Shown: positions 32,941 to 44,444 of the stretch, piece after piece
Position numbering within the stretch: position 1 is the stretch's first letter
Layout: every line of letters begins with the position of its first letter
Source of the DNA: Mariannaea sp. PMI_226
Taxonomy: Eukaryota > Ascomycota > Sordariomycetes > Hypocreales > Nectriaceae
Direction of reading: 5' to 3'
Assembly (NCBI GenBank): GCA_024336345.1
Contig: JANFOG010000017.1
Coordinates: 372,001 to 436,000 of the forward strand
Length of the DNA stretch: 64,000 bases
Notes under the pieces: generated by a model
Database searches by the model: none
What the model saw: the letters and a program-made list of their open reading frames with translations, nothing else
What the model was told of the DNA's origin: nothing
Made by a program: the position numbers and the translations under genes

Positions 32941-34968
32941 ATAGGGCTCGCACTCTTTCGCCACAGTCAGATCCAGGGCAGGAGTAGATGTCTCTGCCGC
33001 CGTTAGCTGACTCTCTCGAGGACAGTGTTGACATGATGCACACAGGATGGAGTGAGCCTGTAGGGAACACGATCGGCGCGCGGCGCGTTTGGTGTCGCAA
33101 ACGCGGCGACCATGCTGTAGCTCAGCGTCCGGCTTCTGGCCTATATTATTGGGCTGCGTCATTCACCAGCACGTCCTCAGCATTTCCCAGGGAGTATTCG
33201 CAACAAAATGGCGTCCGCAACTAGTTGGCTACGCGCCACGTCTTGCCCCATGGCTCAAGATGAGAGCGGACTGTTACATTGTGCATGCGCCACGCCTGGT
33301 CCATTTCTGGCCATTTTTGGCCAACTTACAATGATAGATTACTGACGCTGGACCCGCACACCCCTATAACAACAGATGATTTGACCCTGGTAATGGCGAC
33401 GATATTGTAGCAGGCCGAACCTCGTAGTTTAGTCCAGGTTAGAAACTGCCCGGGGTAGCCACGGCAATTGCCACTACAATCCGCTCATTAAATTTCTTAT
33501 ACGCCTGGGCGTCGTGATTTCGTGCTTGCTGTGTGTAGGTATGGCGAAAGTGAGGCAACCGGTTGGCGCTTACCGATCCAGAAGGAAAGCTGTTCTCCCA
33601 CAGGGCGATTGAACATAAATCTAACCTTGAATGAAAACTCAGTAGCATAATATCCACCTATAATCGACCCCCAACAGTTTTTTCTCATCAATCAAAGCCT
33701 CCAAAATACATACCCTCAATGCTATGTGAATTAGGTTTATGTCTCATTCCAATTATTGCGTCATTAGCAGCTTGCAGAACCATCGCATAATTAAGCTTCA
33801 AATAGCTACATTTAGTATTTTCTTATCAAGACAGCTAGTAATTAGAGAGAAGGCATTTGACCTGCATGTGAAGCAACTAATTTCCATCTCGTCTCTGATA
33901 GCATTCTGAGATGCATTGTAATCGATCACTTGGCGCTAACGTTTCAGATACCCGTCGTCCTGCATTACATTCACAGTTATAATCTCGGTTCTTTATGTGT
34001 AGTATGCAAATAAGGAACACATCTCATTTCAAATGGCTCGACCTGCGCGAGCTGAGCGCCCAGATATCATTGTCGTGTGATCGATTCCATTCAGAAGTAC
34101 CACCGGGGGAGGTAGAATTGATGGGGAAGCGAAACTTGTACTGACTGTTGTGCTGATATGTTCCAGCAGTCACTTCAGGGGTTCCGTCCGTTTCTTGGCA
34201 AGAGGTGGTGCGCGCTAGTAAGAGTGTGGAGCCCTGTGCCGCACCCTATAGTGCGTCGGATTTCCGTCAAGCTACCTTACAGGGGTTTGAGCCAATTAAA
34301 GGGTGAGGGCTAACAGTACATTAGTAATTATCACTCTTCACTGCCAGAGCACTCCCCGTCCCGCAGCTGCGAGCAGCACTAGACGGCTTTAGGTACATTT
34401 TGCGAATGGCCTACTATTGGTGATGACCCTACTCAGTTTCAGTTTGTAGCAATGACAAAACACTTTTTACTCATAAGGAGTACTATGGGAACCCTGACCG
34501 CGAGAGTGCCTTATCGCGCTCAGTGGATCATCGTCGCAGTGACCCATGGCCGTGTGTTTGGGTTTGAAGAACCCCACATACCCACATGAACTACGGAGCA
34601 TATGTGCCGGCGCTCAACCACGCAGGGTCTGGTTATTGTGAACTAAAGAACAACAGTAAGATCGTGCATACACGAATGCAACACGCTTCATTTGGAAACA
34701 GGCGTTTAGGGAAGACTGACTTGACGCCCCCTTATTTTCGCCCATGGCCTAGTTCAAGGCTGCCCTCGATACTGTTCCTCGCATGTACTGTCAAGAGAGG
34801 GCGGAAGATGACCCCGCGGCACACGCCGTCTCCTACCCCCCTATGACAAGATCCTTGGCTAACTACAGATGTGCATTTCAAAAGTTTCTGCTCGCGCTAA
34901 AGACGCTAGTGCAGTACAAAAAAGCAAATTACTATGTAAAATGTATGGGGATGTTCCTACATGTACCT
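32941..34968. other. 2-kb region without recognised genes
   Basis: Includes a GC-rich patch at 33070-33110 (GGCGCGCGGCGCG) and otherwise mixed sequence. Short frames such as 33497-33691 (minus) show no family likeness that I can name. Confidence 0.4.
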
Positions 34969-36255
34969 CTAGCCTGTCCGACCTTCCTTGTATTCATTTC
35001 CACCCTCCAACTTGATGATTTTTTCAACATGATGAGGGATCCGTTCAATCCAGGCTTGAATAGTCTCTTGTGGCAGCTCCTTCCAAGCAGCTTTCTAAGC
35101 CTTTACAGCATCTTGCCTATTTTTTGGGGCTCCTTTTCTTGTGGTTCGTCTCTTCATCCAAGGCCAAGCTGGCTCAATAGGATTGAGGTCTGGGGAATTT
35201 GGGCACCAAAGGAGTCGTGAGACCTTATGTAAATTATAGCAACGTTGTTGGATATAGTGGTTATGGGCAGGAGCTTTATCTTCCTATATAATAGTCTGAG
35301 GTCGGTCTTTGGCACATTCCTTAGCAAAAGGAAACATCTTTGGGATCAAAATTGTGGTCTGATAACGGTACCAGTCAATACCACCTTTTGAACTTCTTGT
35401 TAGCTTGCCTGTCTGCTTATTCTAACGAAAAACAGGCTTTGGGCCTGGAAGCTGACGAAGATGCAATCGTCGCATTGAATTTGAAAGCTCCCATTCTTCG
35501 CGGAAAAGAGGTTCTAGCTCTTCATTCATTTTCTGGATAACCTCATCGGCAAGGCGTTTTTCTATTGCGGTTTCCGGAGCCCAGCAGTGACAAGGGCCTT
35601 TCTTCCAATATGAAAAACAGCCCCAGAACATAAATTCAGAAGCTCCTTTCCATCTCTCTCGAATATAGTTGCGGACAAAGGCTTCCCAAATTCGTCGCCA
35701 CACACGATAGCTTCCTCGTCGGTGGAGGAGGATAATAGAAGTCTCATCAGACCAAATAACGTTTATCCAATCCTCAAGAGTCCAGTGACGATACTCAAGG
35801 CACCATTTGAGGCATTCTTTTCGCATTTTCTTCGTTAGCCCGGGCTTTCTCGTAGGCTTCGTCTTCCTGAACCCAGCTTTCCGGAGGATTCGCCATATCG
35901 TCGTAGCCGATATATCATATCCTTCTTCACTAAGCTCGCCAGCAATATCAGCACACGTTTTTTCCCTTCCATACCGATCACGGCACACCTTCGCAATAAC
36001 CTCCTGTTGTTTCTCATTCGTCTGCTTCGAAGGACGCCCGGAGCGGGCTGCATCGCGAAGATGCTCGTCATGAAGGTTGAGAGGAAGGTCCTTATTGGGG
36101 TCAAAGCCACGAGCAAGAGCTCTAGCATAGATATCGTTGATCGTACGTTTTGAAAGGCCCATTATTTCAGCTATTTCGGGGGTTGTTTTTCCCCCTGCCG
36201 GACTTTTCAGAAAAACAACAACAGCACGGGTCGCGATATCCGTATTTCGAGCCAT
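34969..36255 (-). pseudogene. Tc1/mariner transposase with three in-frame stops
   Basis: One 428-codon frame from ATG 36255 (MARNTDIATRAVVVFL) to TAG 34969. It carries a helix-turn-helix (TPEIAEIMGLSKRTINDIYA), a second one (SATTIWRILRKAGFRKTKPT), and the DD34E catalytic residues in VIWSDETSI, QEDKAPAHNHY-like sequence and NSPDLNPIEPAW. Internal TAGs at 35422-35424, 35284-35286 and 35095-35097 are all in this frame. The second lies where the family has Gln and the third where it has Trp, so both fit C-to-T or G-to-A changes. No frameshift is present. Convincing terminal inverted repeats were not found. Confidence 0.9.
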
Positions 36256-37641
36256 TTTGTGTTACCCAAGCGGTCAGAAAGAAAGAAAACCAACAATGAA
36301 TGAAATGGAGAGTGGTACCTAGTAAATTGGCAGTGACAACACTCTCATTGCTTTTTTCGGCTTTGTGGCTGATTTTAGCGTCTTGGCAAGCAGAAACTTT
36401 TGAAATGCACATCTGTACAGCATGGCAAGCTAGTTTCTGTCTAACTCAATCCCTCATCACTTGCCTAATTTTACTAGTACCTTGGCCATGGTTCGTTTAG
36501 TAATTGAAAAGACATCCTCAAAACAAGGCTGAGAGTTGCAAGGTAAGCCCTGCTCCCCTTTAAATCTTCTTCAATTATTCACCTATCATAAAGCACAACT
36601 ATATTTCTCCATCAAGTTCGAGATTAACATTGCTGAACAAGGGACAATGCTCACACTACTACCGTCAGTACTCACCTACAGGCTATGCTAGAGAGCTTGC
36701 TTTCTATTGCCACCACAGGAATAGTAATGTATAAGCGTTTGAGGTTGAGCAGGTGAAATCCTGGGTGCCATGAGGACCTAACCATGGGTTATGGGCAAGC
36801 TTGTTCAGAGAAGAGCGGGGTTCGGTGTGCGAGTGAACATGAAGGGCCCTGAAAATGTGGTTGGCTCCACTATAATCGTATGGGCTAACGGGGCCCATCC
36901 GCGTTCCCCGATTCGCTTGAGTGCTTCAGCCCAAGATCCAGGTCACTCTCGGCAACCCCAGCTATTCATGAAATGCTATCCAGGTCAACGAGCTCAGCAG
37001 CAAGAGATTAGCGCTAAGAACAATTAGGTATTTCAACGGCATCCACTCATACTCCGGATACACCTGAGGATACACACACTCGTCGTCTTGCAGAGACCAA
37101 ACATGTTAGACGCATGCGAGATGTCCTCGCTCAATAATTATGTCATTCTGTTCTCATGAGGGTGATAACGAGTTGGCGCGTTATCCTGACGTCGCGCGGG
37201 GGGTAATATAGCTGAATAACGTGCGGAACTCCATTCATATTTGGTAGTCCACATCTACTCAATTTTGCAATCTTACGTTCTCTGTTCCTCACAGCTATCC
37301 AAAAGACATTTCGTCTCTAAATTTTAGTTTCTTTCTCCTTCGTGGTAGGAGAAGACCCTTCCCTGCTACAATCCTTGCGATACCACCGACTACACTGAAC
37401 ATCTCGCGTATCTTTCAGCTCAGCTCGATTAAGCCATCAGTGTCTGACTCTTCTCTCTCCCCTGCGTTAGAGAAGGCATCCCATCGGAAGAAGGTTAGAG
37501 TTTGTACACTGTATCAATTTTCATCATCCTCGCCCGCATAAACAAGTTCCGTCCGACTTTCCCATCCACGCTTTACGGAGGGTATCGCCTCCAGGGCAAA
37601 TAAACCGTATTTGTGCCTATATTAGCAAGTTTACTCGAATC
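36256..37641. other. Intergenic region upstream of the bZIP gene
   Basis: No gene recognised. 37250-37460 is pyrimidine-rich with several TCTCTCC/TTTCTTTCTCC runs, likely the promoter and leader of the bZIP gene. The short CCTTCGTGGTAGGAGAAGACCC and CCCTGCGTTAGAGAAGGCATCC blocks look like a small diverged repeat. Confidence 0.4.
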
Positions 37642-38745
37642 ATGATGGCAGCCTTTGTTGGAAGTTATCCCCCCCTGGGGGGAATTCCATTGTCGACAGG
37701 CTTTGAAGCTACCACACCGACGTTGTCGTCTTGGTGCATCACCATCCCTCCACCGTATGGCACAGGCATAGATTCTCCAAAATTTCAGCCCAAGAGGATC
37801 CTTGGTTGTGGAGTGAATCACAGTTCTAACCCATCTTTTTCTGGGAAGGTGACAAGCACCTCGTCGATTTCAAGTCAGATGGGAAATTGGTTTTCTCCAT
37901 ACTCCACTAGAGCGACCACCGTCTTAAGATCGGAAGATTTACAGCCTCCAGAAGCCTCCTTGCCAACCCACTACAACCAGCATAACGAGCCTTATCAACT
38001 CCAAAATTTCATACATCCCTCAGATGCCTCACCCAAATCGGAAGAAGATACTCCTAAGGCATCCAAGGATGTGCCAAACGGCCGGATTCGCGGCCGGACT
38101 CGCGGTGAGAAGCGTAAAGGGGAGCAGAAAGGAACCAAGAAGAAGATTAAAAAAGATAACTCCAGCACTCAAGTCCGTCCCAGGGATTCCCGTCGACAAC
38201 TCATTCTTGAGCGTAACAAAGTGGCCGCTATTAGGTGTCGTAAGCGAAAACAAGATAAAGAATCAGAACTTGCCGCTTGCGAACAGGAGATGGGGAAATG
38301 CAACGGGCAACTGAAAAAAGAATTCGATGAGCTTACAGCTGAGATCTATTACTTGAAAACTCAGTTGTTACGACATACTGATTGCAGCTGCACCCTTATA
38401 CACAAGTATATTGCACATGAGGCGAGGCAGTCCGTTGACACACTTCCGCCTCCTCTAACGCTCTTCCAGCCTAAGACGATGCTCGCAGTTGAGCATCAAT
38501 CGGGCTCAAATGGAAGCGGAGCCAGCATTAATCTCACAAGCATCACCCATTCATATGGCATCCAAACTCCAGGGCTGGAGAATGAGCCGCCTATATGGCC
38601 TGATCTGTCTCTCATAGACACTATTTCATCGGAAACAGTGCTTAGTACGACGATGGATCTGACACAAAACGAATACATCCCGGCATCATCTGAGCTAATG
38701 CATTGGATGCCATCAATGGAGGAGTTCTCGTACCCAGGGTCATAA
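37642..38745 (+). CDS. bZIP transcription factor, ATF/CREB (Atf21-like) group (367 aa)
   Basis: Intronless frame. Residues about 184-206 form the basic DNA-contact region with the signature NKVAAIRCRKRK, followed by a leucine-zipper-like heptad region (about 208-245) ending LTAEIYYLKTQLL. The segment HTDCSCTLIHKYI after the zipper is conserved in fungal ATF/CREB regulators that respond to osmotic, oxidative and developmental cues through MAP kinases. Residues 145-178 are strongly basic (GRIRGRTRGEKRKG, KKKIKK), a probable nuclear-localisation signal. Flanks are Ser/Pro-rich, as in activation domains. Two ATGs lie in tandem at 37642 and 37645 and either may serve. The gene appears intact and stands alone among decayed DNA. 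Confidence 0.88.
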   Translation: MMAAFVGSYPPLGGIPLSTGFEATTPTLSSWCITIPPPYGTGIDSPKFQPKRILGCGVNHSSNPSFSGKVTSTSSISSQMGNWFSPYSTRATTVLRSEDLQPPEASLPTHYNQHNEPYQLQNFIHPSDASPKSEEDTPKASKDVPNGRIRGRTRGEKRKGEQKGTKKKIKKDNSSTQVRPRDSRRQLILERNKVAAIRCRKRKQDKESELAACEQEMGKCNGQLKKEFDELTAEIYYLKTQLLRHTDCSCTLIHKYIAHEARQSVDTLPPPLTLFQPKTMLAVEHQSGSNGSGASINLTSITHSYGIQTPGLENEPPIWPDLSLIDTISSETVLSTTMDLTQNEYIPASSELMHWMPSMEEFSYPGS

Positions 38746-39322
38746 ATCGCCACAGGGGTCTCTTTCCCGGTAATAGAAGTTAATGCAATTAGTGAGGGAA
38801 TTGGGGATCCATGGGGACATTGCGGTTAGCGATTCACGGGAATATGACTTCCCGCTGATTTCGAGGGATAGCCCAATCCTATCGTGCAGCCTGGGCAACC
38901 GTCTACATATTTTCAGCTAAAAAAGTGTATTAGTCCAAATATGAATTAAAACTCTTTCCCCTCTTCTTTCGCAAGTGTTTCCTCCAGGTTCGTTCGCCAA
39001 CGAGAGGGTTGGACAACAATGAAGGTACCCCATAAAACGACAAACTGTAAATACGCCTGAGACCTCAAATCTGACATTCCTTCGGCCATCCGTACCCCCG
39101 GCTTAATTTAGCCTTGCTTGATTTAACGACCCTGTACCATGGGATGCTGTTCTGTTGCATATTGTCTAACTCTCCTAATCACATCTCAAGAAAATGCCTT
39201 TAATTGCATTTCCATTCTGTAGTAACAAGCACAAACCAATTCCGGAAATAAAAGATTAGTCCTCTCAATTAAATCACAAAAGAGCTTACTCCTTATCCTC
39301 ATCCTCAATTTTACGTTTTACC
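38746..39322. other. Intergenic region
   Basis: 3' flank of the bZIP gene followed by AT-rich sequence; no gene or repeat seen. Confidence 0.4.
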
Positions 39323-39710
39323 ATGGAGATCAAATTCAACTTTGCTCATTACAAAGAACACCCAACATCAGATCCTACATCAGAGAAGAACCTCAAGTTG
39401 CAACAGCGAGTATGGGAGGCATGGGAACAGTATGCAATATTTCCTGCCCTTGACGCCCAGTAAAGCAGTTCGCTAACATTCAAAAGATTCGCAATAGGTA
39501 TGCGTTTCGATCCCGAGGAACACTGGGTCGATCTTCTGCTGGGTAAACAAGTCACGGAAGATCTGTGCCGGGCTTTTCTCAAGCAGTATGTTGAAGGCTC
39601 GTCGAAGGAGAGAATAGTATTAGGGCCGCAGGAGAAAGAAGATATGTGAACGATCAAGTCTGGGGCTACACTAGAGGATATTTGGGCGTTGGTCGGAGCT
39701 CGGGTCTAAG
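39323..39710 (+). pseudogene. N-terminal relic resembling fungal FluG-domain/DUF3435 recombinase-like proteins
   Basis: From ATG 39323 (MEIKFNFAHYKEHPTSD) the frame runs to a stop near 39463. Further family-like stretches follow in another frame: MRFDPEEHWVDLLLGKQVTE, DLCRAFLKQYVEGSSKERIV and TIKSGATLEDIWALVGA, broken by a TGA near 39648. The pattern is one I associate from memory with the N-terminus of DUF3435/FluG-like proteins, relatives of the tyrosine recombinases that mobilise Starship elements; this is not certain. It stops where Crypton-like sequence begins. Confidence 0.4.
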
Positions 39711-40853
39711 ACAACCGAGCTGAAGGGGATTAGCGAGGACCAGATCCGCCGGGCAGGCCGCTGGAACCAGGAGCAGATGATTGGCTGCTACCTGAACTCT
39801 CTGCCTCGCAAGTTTATGCGCACTATGGCCGGGCATCTGCCACAGAAGGGGTGCTTCGAGATACGCCGCGCTAGCATCACGCCGCCGGAGACCCTCCTCT
39901 CTCTAATCTGGCCAGACCTTAACCGTTGGAAGGGCCAGTTCGGCCCTGCCCCTGATCAGATTAAGATCTTGCGGCCATGGGGCTTACGAACCTGCTCTTA
40001 TACCTCCGCGAGGTCATCCTGCAAGACTCAGTCTTCCTGATCAAGCAGTTTCCAGATAGTCCGGTTTGGAACCACCCGGTCTTTCAGCATAAGGCCTACT
40101 CGCAGTTTGCACAAGAGGTATTAGCCCTTATGCAGGAAGAGGGCGAGAAGCCAAGCCAGCTAGCCCTCCTAGCCCAGGCCGTCCCGGCTCTTGCAGATTA
40201 CCTCCAGTCTATTGACACCCGTAATGACATAAGGATCACCAGCTTACAGGCCGACCTCAGGGGGGATCTAAGAGCCGATATACAAGCCGAGCTTCAGGGC
40301 GTCAGGGAGCAGGCCTCACAGCTCCAGTCGCTCTTCTCAACCGGCATCACCTTCCAGCTTAAGACAGCCGCCACTCCTGGCCTCCTGCAGCTACAACCCA
40401 GCACCAGTTGCGGCACTTGCAGCTGCTGAAGAAGAGGCCCAGAGCCAGTATATAACAGCTTGCTCGAGCAATAACAGCAACAGCCGCTCAGAAAGCCCGG
40501 GGCTAGAGATACCGCCACAGCATCGCATGTGCCGGGAGGTTAAGACAGTCAGGGACCTATGGAGAGAGTGGACGGTTGGGCTACGAGGCCAGACAGCGAT
40601 TACTACCCTCGATAGCCACTGGGGAAGCTGGTGGCGGGCAGGCCGCCAGAGCGAGGTACAGTGGTACTCCCTACGGCTTGAGATTATCAAGGAGATACAC
40701 CGTATGGCGCAGGCTCAACGTATAAGCGAGGAGGCTGCGATGCACGCTATAAGCCTGCGGCAGCAGCAGATGGGCTATTCGATTGACCAGCTCTGCAAGT
40801 TCCTTCGAGCTAATAGAAAGGCCCGACTAACTATGCAGAAGAGGAAGAAGTGA
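39711..40853 (+). pseudogene. Crypton-like tyrosine recombinase C-terminus with GCR1_C-type DNA-binding domain
   Basis: Begins near ELKGISEDQIRRAGRWNQEQ, with the candidate catalytic Tyr in MIGCYLNSLPRKFMRTMAGH, then WPDLNRWKGQF. A shift near 39965 leads to the MGLTNLLLYLREVILQDSVF helical region and a coiled segment rich in Gln/Leu. A second shift at 40385-40430 leads to the C-terminal domain MCREVKTVRDLWREWTVGL, WGSWWRAGRQSEVQWYSLRL and QRISEEAAM, matching the GCR1_C fold that Crypton elements carry. The N-terminal catalytic half is missing and two indels are present, so it is dead. Cryptons move by recombination through a circular intermediate. Confidence 0.75.
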
Positions 40854-41108
40854 AAGAGGGGTCGGCGGTATCTATTAGGTTTTTAATCAATTGATGATCT
40901 ATAATCTCCGTCTTCCTCGTGGGCTGTAAATACCTCTTATATCCGCAGGCCGCCTCTGGCCGGGCTAGCAGTTCGCGGCCAGGGCTGCTTATAATATAAC
41001 CTATCGAGCAAATACCTCAACTTACAAACTGACGGACCCGGGGGCCTGGCTCGATAGCTTTATGCGAGCTTCCAGGTTTATATTTTAGGTATAGAGAGAG
41101 ACCTTCTA
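40854..41108. other. 3' flank of the Crypton-like relic
   Basis: Short GC-rich inverted words (GGCCGCCTCTGGCC, GCGGCCAGGGCTGC) but no clear element end. Confidence 0.35.
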
Positions 41109-41278
41109 TTACGTAGGAATTGCGTTTGGCCGGTCCGGCTGTGTGACCGTGGAGAGGGGGTAATATTCGAAGTCGCTGAGGGCACGGACGCGATTTAGCA
41201 GCGTTGTGGCGCTAAGCGCGCTGGCTGAATCAGCCACCAAGAGGCCACCGTGGATATTACTGATATCAACGAGAAAAT

Positions 41279-41784
41279 CTATGAAGTACCCCGGTAAATG
41301 CGCGGAGTTCCTGGACGGAATGGGGAGCACTCCGCTCTATAGTCGCAAAACGCTGCGTTTTGTCCTGACGCACATGTCCCTCCCCAGAATCTGCTCTCTA
41401 CTTCGGGGCAGTAGGTGGGAATTACGCCGCCATTCGGAGTTTGTTTTTGATAACAGAGATATTTATGCATCTGGTACTCATTGTATAGTCCGATTGGTCC
41501 CCGAACTTTCTGTCCTGTTGTTTCATAAGTCATGCTCCCACAACGACCCTCCACTAGAAAGCGCATGTTAGTACCCGTCATTATCTAACCCATACTTGTG
41601 CGGCTGGGGTACAAGTTATGCTGGGGTGCGCGAAAGGGATTGTATTATTACCTTGAATATTCCAATAGCGGCCATAACCATCCTGCACCTGACTCCACCT
41701 AAACGATAAGTCGTGTTTTAGTGATATTCCTGCTGAAAGTAAGAGCAGATATGCATCGGCCGTAGAGCCGTCGCTATAGCACAA
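41279..41784 (-). CDS. Unidentified cysteine-containing reading frame, possibly two exons
   Basis: Two adjacent minus-strand frames (41784-41581 and 41581-41279) could be joined by a short intron: a GT donor near 41610, a TACTAAC branch site at 41573-41567 and a TTTCTAG acceptor at about 41554. The second part has several Cys residues (EGRCGSMTYETTGQ, YCPEVESRFWGGTC, NAAFCDYRAEC) and aromatic residues, as in many secreted fungal proteins. No start with a signal peptide was found and I recognise no family. It may be a 5'-truncated remnant of a secreted protein. Confidence 0.25.
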
Positions 41785-41974
41785 ATTTCAATATTAGCCT
41801 CCGGCGACGAAGTACAGAGCGGGGATGAGAAGGGTATGTCCCACCCTTGATAGAGCTGGATAGTTATGGTGGCTGTTGCTGTTATTGCCTGATCAACTTG
41901 TATGCTATATTTCCTAAATTAGTCTGGAATCTTTTCCGGGTTGGTTAGGTGAGGTAGTCAAGAGGATGAACCTA

Positions 41975-44444
41975 CTAGCAGTGAGCAGTCACACAGCCGA
42001 AGTCGGTCGGGCCCGAAGCAGGCGGCGGCGGCGGCGGCGGTGGTGGTGGCGGATGATTCGGTGGAGTCGGCGGCGTGCTCTGGACAGCAATGCAGGGACA
42101 GCCGTAAAAGTTGCCCCTACAGACCGGGATACCTTGACTATTGAGGGCGCCATCGCAGCCGTTTTTGTCGCAGTCCTGCTTCTGTCCACATGTGCTTTGC
42201 GTCGGCAAGCACTGACATCCCACAAAGTTACGAGTGCAGTGAGGGTATGGCTCTAACCCGTTGAATGCACCAGCACAATCGTTTCTATCGCAAGGCTGCT
42301 TCTCTCCACACGTATTCCCAGTTGCCTGGCACTCGCATCCAACGAAGTTCTTGGTGCATTGTGCGTAGGGCTTCAATCCGTTGAAGGCTCCCGCACAATT
42401 ATTCTTGTCGCAGCTTTGGTGCGGCCCACATGTGTTGGGTGTTGCAGTACACTCGCATCCGACGAAATTTCCCATACATTGTGCGTAAGGCTTCAATCCG
42501 TTAAAAGCTCCTGAACAACCGTTTTGGTCGCAGCTCTGGCGCGGCCCGCATGTGTTGCCTGTCGCCTCACACTCACATCCAACAAAGTTCTTGGTGCACT
42601 GCGCATATGGCTTCAATCCGTCAAAGGCACCCGCACAATCGTTTTTATCACAGTTCTGATGCGGCCCACATGTGTTGGGTGTTGCATTACACTCGCATCC
42701 GACGAAATTCTTGGTACATTGCGCATATGGCTTCAATCCGTCAAAGGCGCCTGCGCAGCCATTTAGGTCACAGTCCTGGCGCGGTCCGCATGTGTTATCC
42801 GTTGCTGTACACTCGCATCCAATGAAGTTCTTGGTGCACTGTGCGTATGGCTTAGATCCATCAAAGGCTCCCGCACAATCGTTTTTATCACAGCTCTGAT
42901 GCGGTCCACATGTATTAGATGTTGCTGTACACTCGCACCCAACGAAGTTCCCAGTGCATTGCGCATATGGCTTTAACCCGTCAAAAGCGCCTGCACAGCC
43001 ATTTTTATCGCAGCTCTGGTGTGGTCCACATGTATTCGATGTTGCTGTGCACTGGCATCCCTGCCTGGGCCCAGATTTGCACACTGGAAACTTGGCCAAA
43101 CCCTCAAAGGCGCCTTGACAGCCGTCCGAATCGCAACTTCGAGGTGCTCCACACGCAATGCCGGTGGGTTCAGGCATGGCGGAAAATGTGATGGGTTCGT
43201 TGAGGATAGTCATGATATCGATAGGCCCGATACCAGGCTGGGAAATGGTGGTGACTGGTGAGTGCGATGCTGCGCACACTCCGGCATTGACGCAGTCTCT
43301 ATAGGCTGTGTAGAGATGGACCGCGAAGGCTTGTCCTTCTGGCGAGCCACTCATGAACTTGGACCTATCTAACCAGTTGTAAGGGTTGACAGCCGGAGAG
43401 AATACGCCATTACCGCCTTGTTTCTTAGATAAGGCTGCCCGATTGGAGTCGGCCCAGCTGATGTACTTTTGTGGAAACATCCCTGGGTCATTGACGGCCA
43501 TTCGGTAGGCAACAGCAGATAGGAGGGCCGTGCCGGAGATCTCGCCGAACCAGGAGCCGTCATTGAGATAATTTCGCAATAGTCCATCGTCCAGACCCGA
43601 CGCCATAGCACCGTCGAGAATTTCTTTGATCCAGCCTTTGAGCTGGCCGGCCTGGGATGTCATCGAGGCTGATCCCGACCATTTTTGCAGCGTGTGTAGC
43701 ACACGTACCATTCCGTACGCGGCCCAGCCATTGCCGGTAGACCAAAGGCCAGCATCCTGGGATTCTGGCCCAATAATGTGACGCCAGCTGGCAAACTGAC
43801 TAGTCTTTAGCACATCACGTTGCAAGCCACATTGAGCGACGGTCTGAGCCATTAGACCGGTATCACCTTGTTGGACAGCAAGATATGCCACTACTATCAT
43901 CAGCTTCGTTTCACGGAGAAGATAATTCGCAAGACGTACAAAAGGGAAAAGACATGGCCAGGTTATCAGCCCAGATCTCGGCAACGTTGGATCGGTGGGA
44001 TATAGCGCCATTACCCCATTTTGGTGCTTGGTTGAGTAGGTAATCAGCCTGACGTTTGGAGGCATCAATATACCTCTTGTCCGATTGGCCGATCAGGATT
44101 GCAGATACGCCGAGTGATGCAGGATCGCCAACGGCAGAATCGCCAACGAAGACCTGCCCATTGGGATTGATAAACTGTTTGGCGTAGGCGAGGGCAAAGA
44201 CGCCAGGATCAGCTACAGGAACCTTGCCGCCAGGAAAAGGGTTAGGGCCAAAGACAGATAACTCGTTATTATAAAGCTCAAGTAGCGCTTCAGCGGCAGT
44301 GCCCCATTCCCAGGACTGGGAGGCCCGGTCAACCATCACCTGGGCAGCCGAGAAGACATCAAAGCCAGCATTAACGTTGGCAGCAACAGCTACGCTGGAA
44401 AAAATGGCAAGGAGCCAGGTGATGATCTGCGTAGAAACGGTCAT
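41975..44444 (-). CDS. Secreted six-hairpin glycosidase (GH105-like) with nine six-cysteine repeats (806 aa)
   Basis: Exons 44444-43940 and 43890-41975, intron 49 bp; lengths sum to 806 codons. Residues 1-22 are a signal peptide (MTVSTQIITWLLAIFSSVAVA). Residues about 25-390 form an alpha-helical (six-hairpin) glycosidase domain with HRSNVAEIWADN, PFLAYLAVQQGD and STGNGWAAYGMVRVL, as in rhamnogalacturonyl hydrolases and related enzymes that trim unsaturated sugars from wall polymers. Residues about 411-768 are nine tandem units of about 40 residues, each with six Cys in the pattern NTCGPHQSCDKNGCAGAF...AQC...GCEC. The tail has 11 prolines in a row and ends FGCVTAHC. The repeats may bind polysaccharide or stiffen the protein; I know no name for them. 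The gene appears intact. Confidence 0.85.
42086..43160 (-). repeat. Tandem array of about 120-bp coding repeats
   Basis: Nine in-frame copies inside the glycosidase gene. The inner seven are most alike (recurring words such as GGCTTCAATCCGT and CACATGTGTT on the plus strand); the outer two are more diverged. Copies alternate HQSCDK- and RQSCDQ-type versions, hinting at expansion by duplication of blocks of two. Confidence 0.85.

Noticed and set aside
34900..36500. Terminal inverted repeats of the Tc1/mariner element
   Set aside because: Candidate ends around CTAGTGCAGTAC and CTAGTAAAATTAGG share only a few bases, too little to call.
42086..43160. CRISPR-like regular array
   Set aside because: The units are about 120 bp, diverged, continuous and in-frame coding; there are no spacers and the genome is eukaryotic.
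41966..43261. Plus-strand reading frames opposite the glycosidase repeats
   Set aside because: They are shadows of the repeated minus-strand coding sequence; their low-complexity, repeated content follows from the 120-bp repeat.
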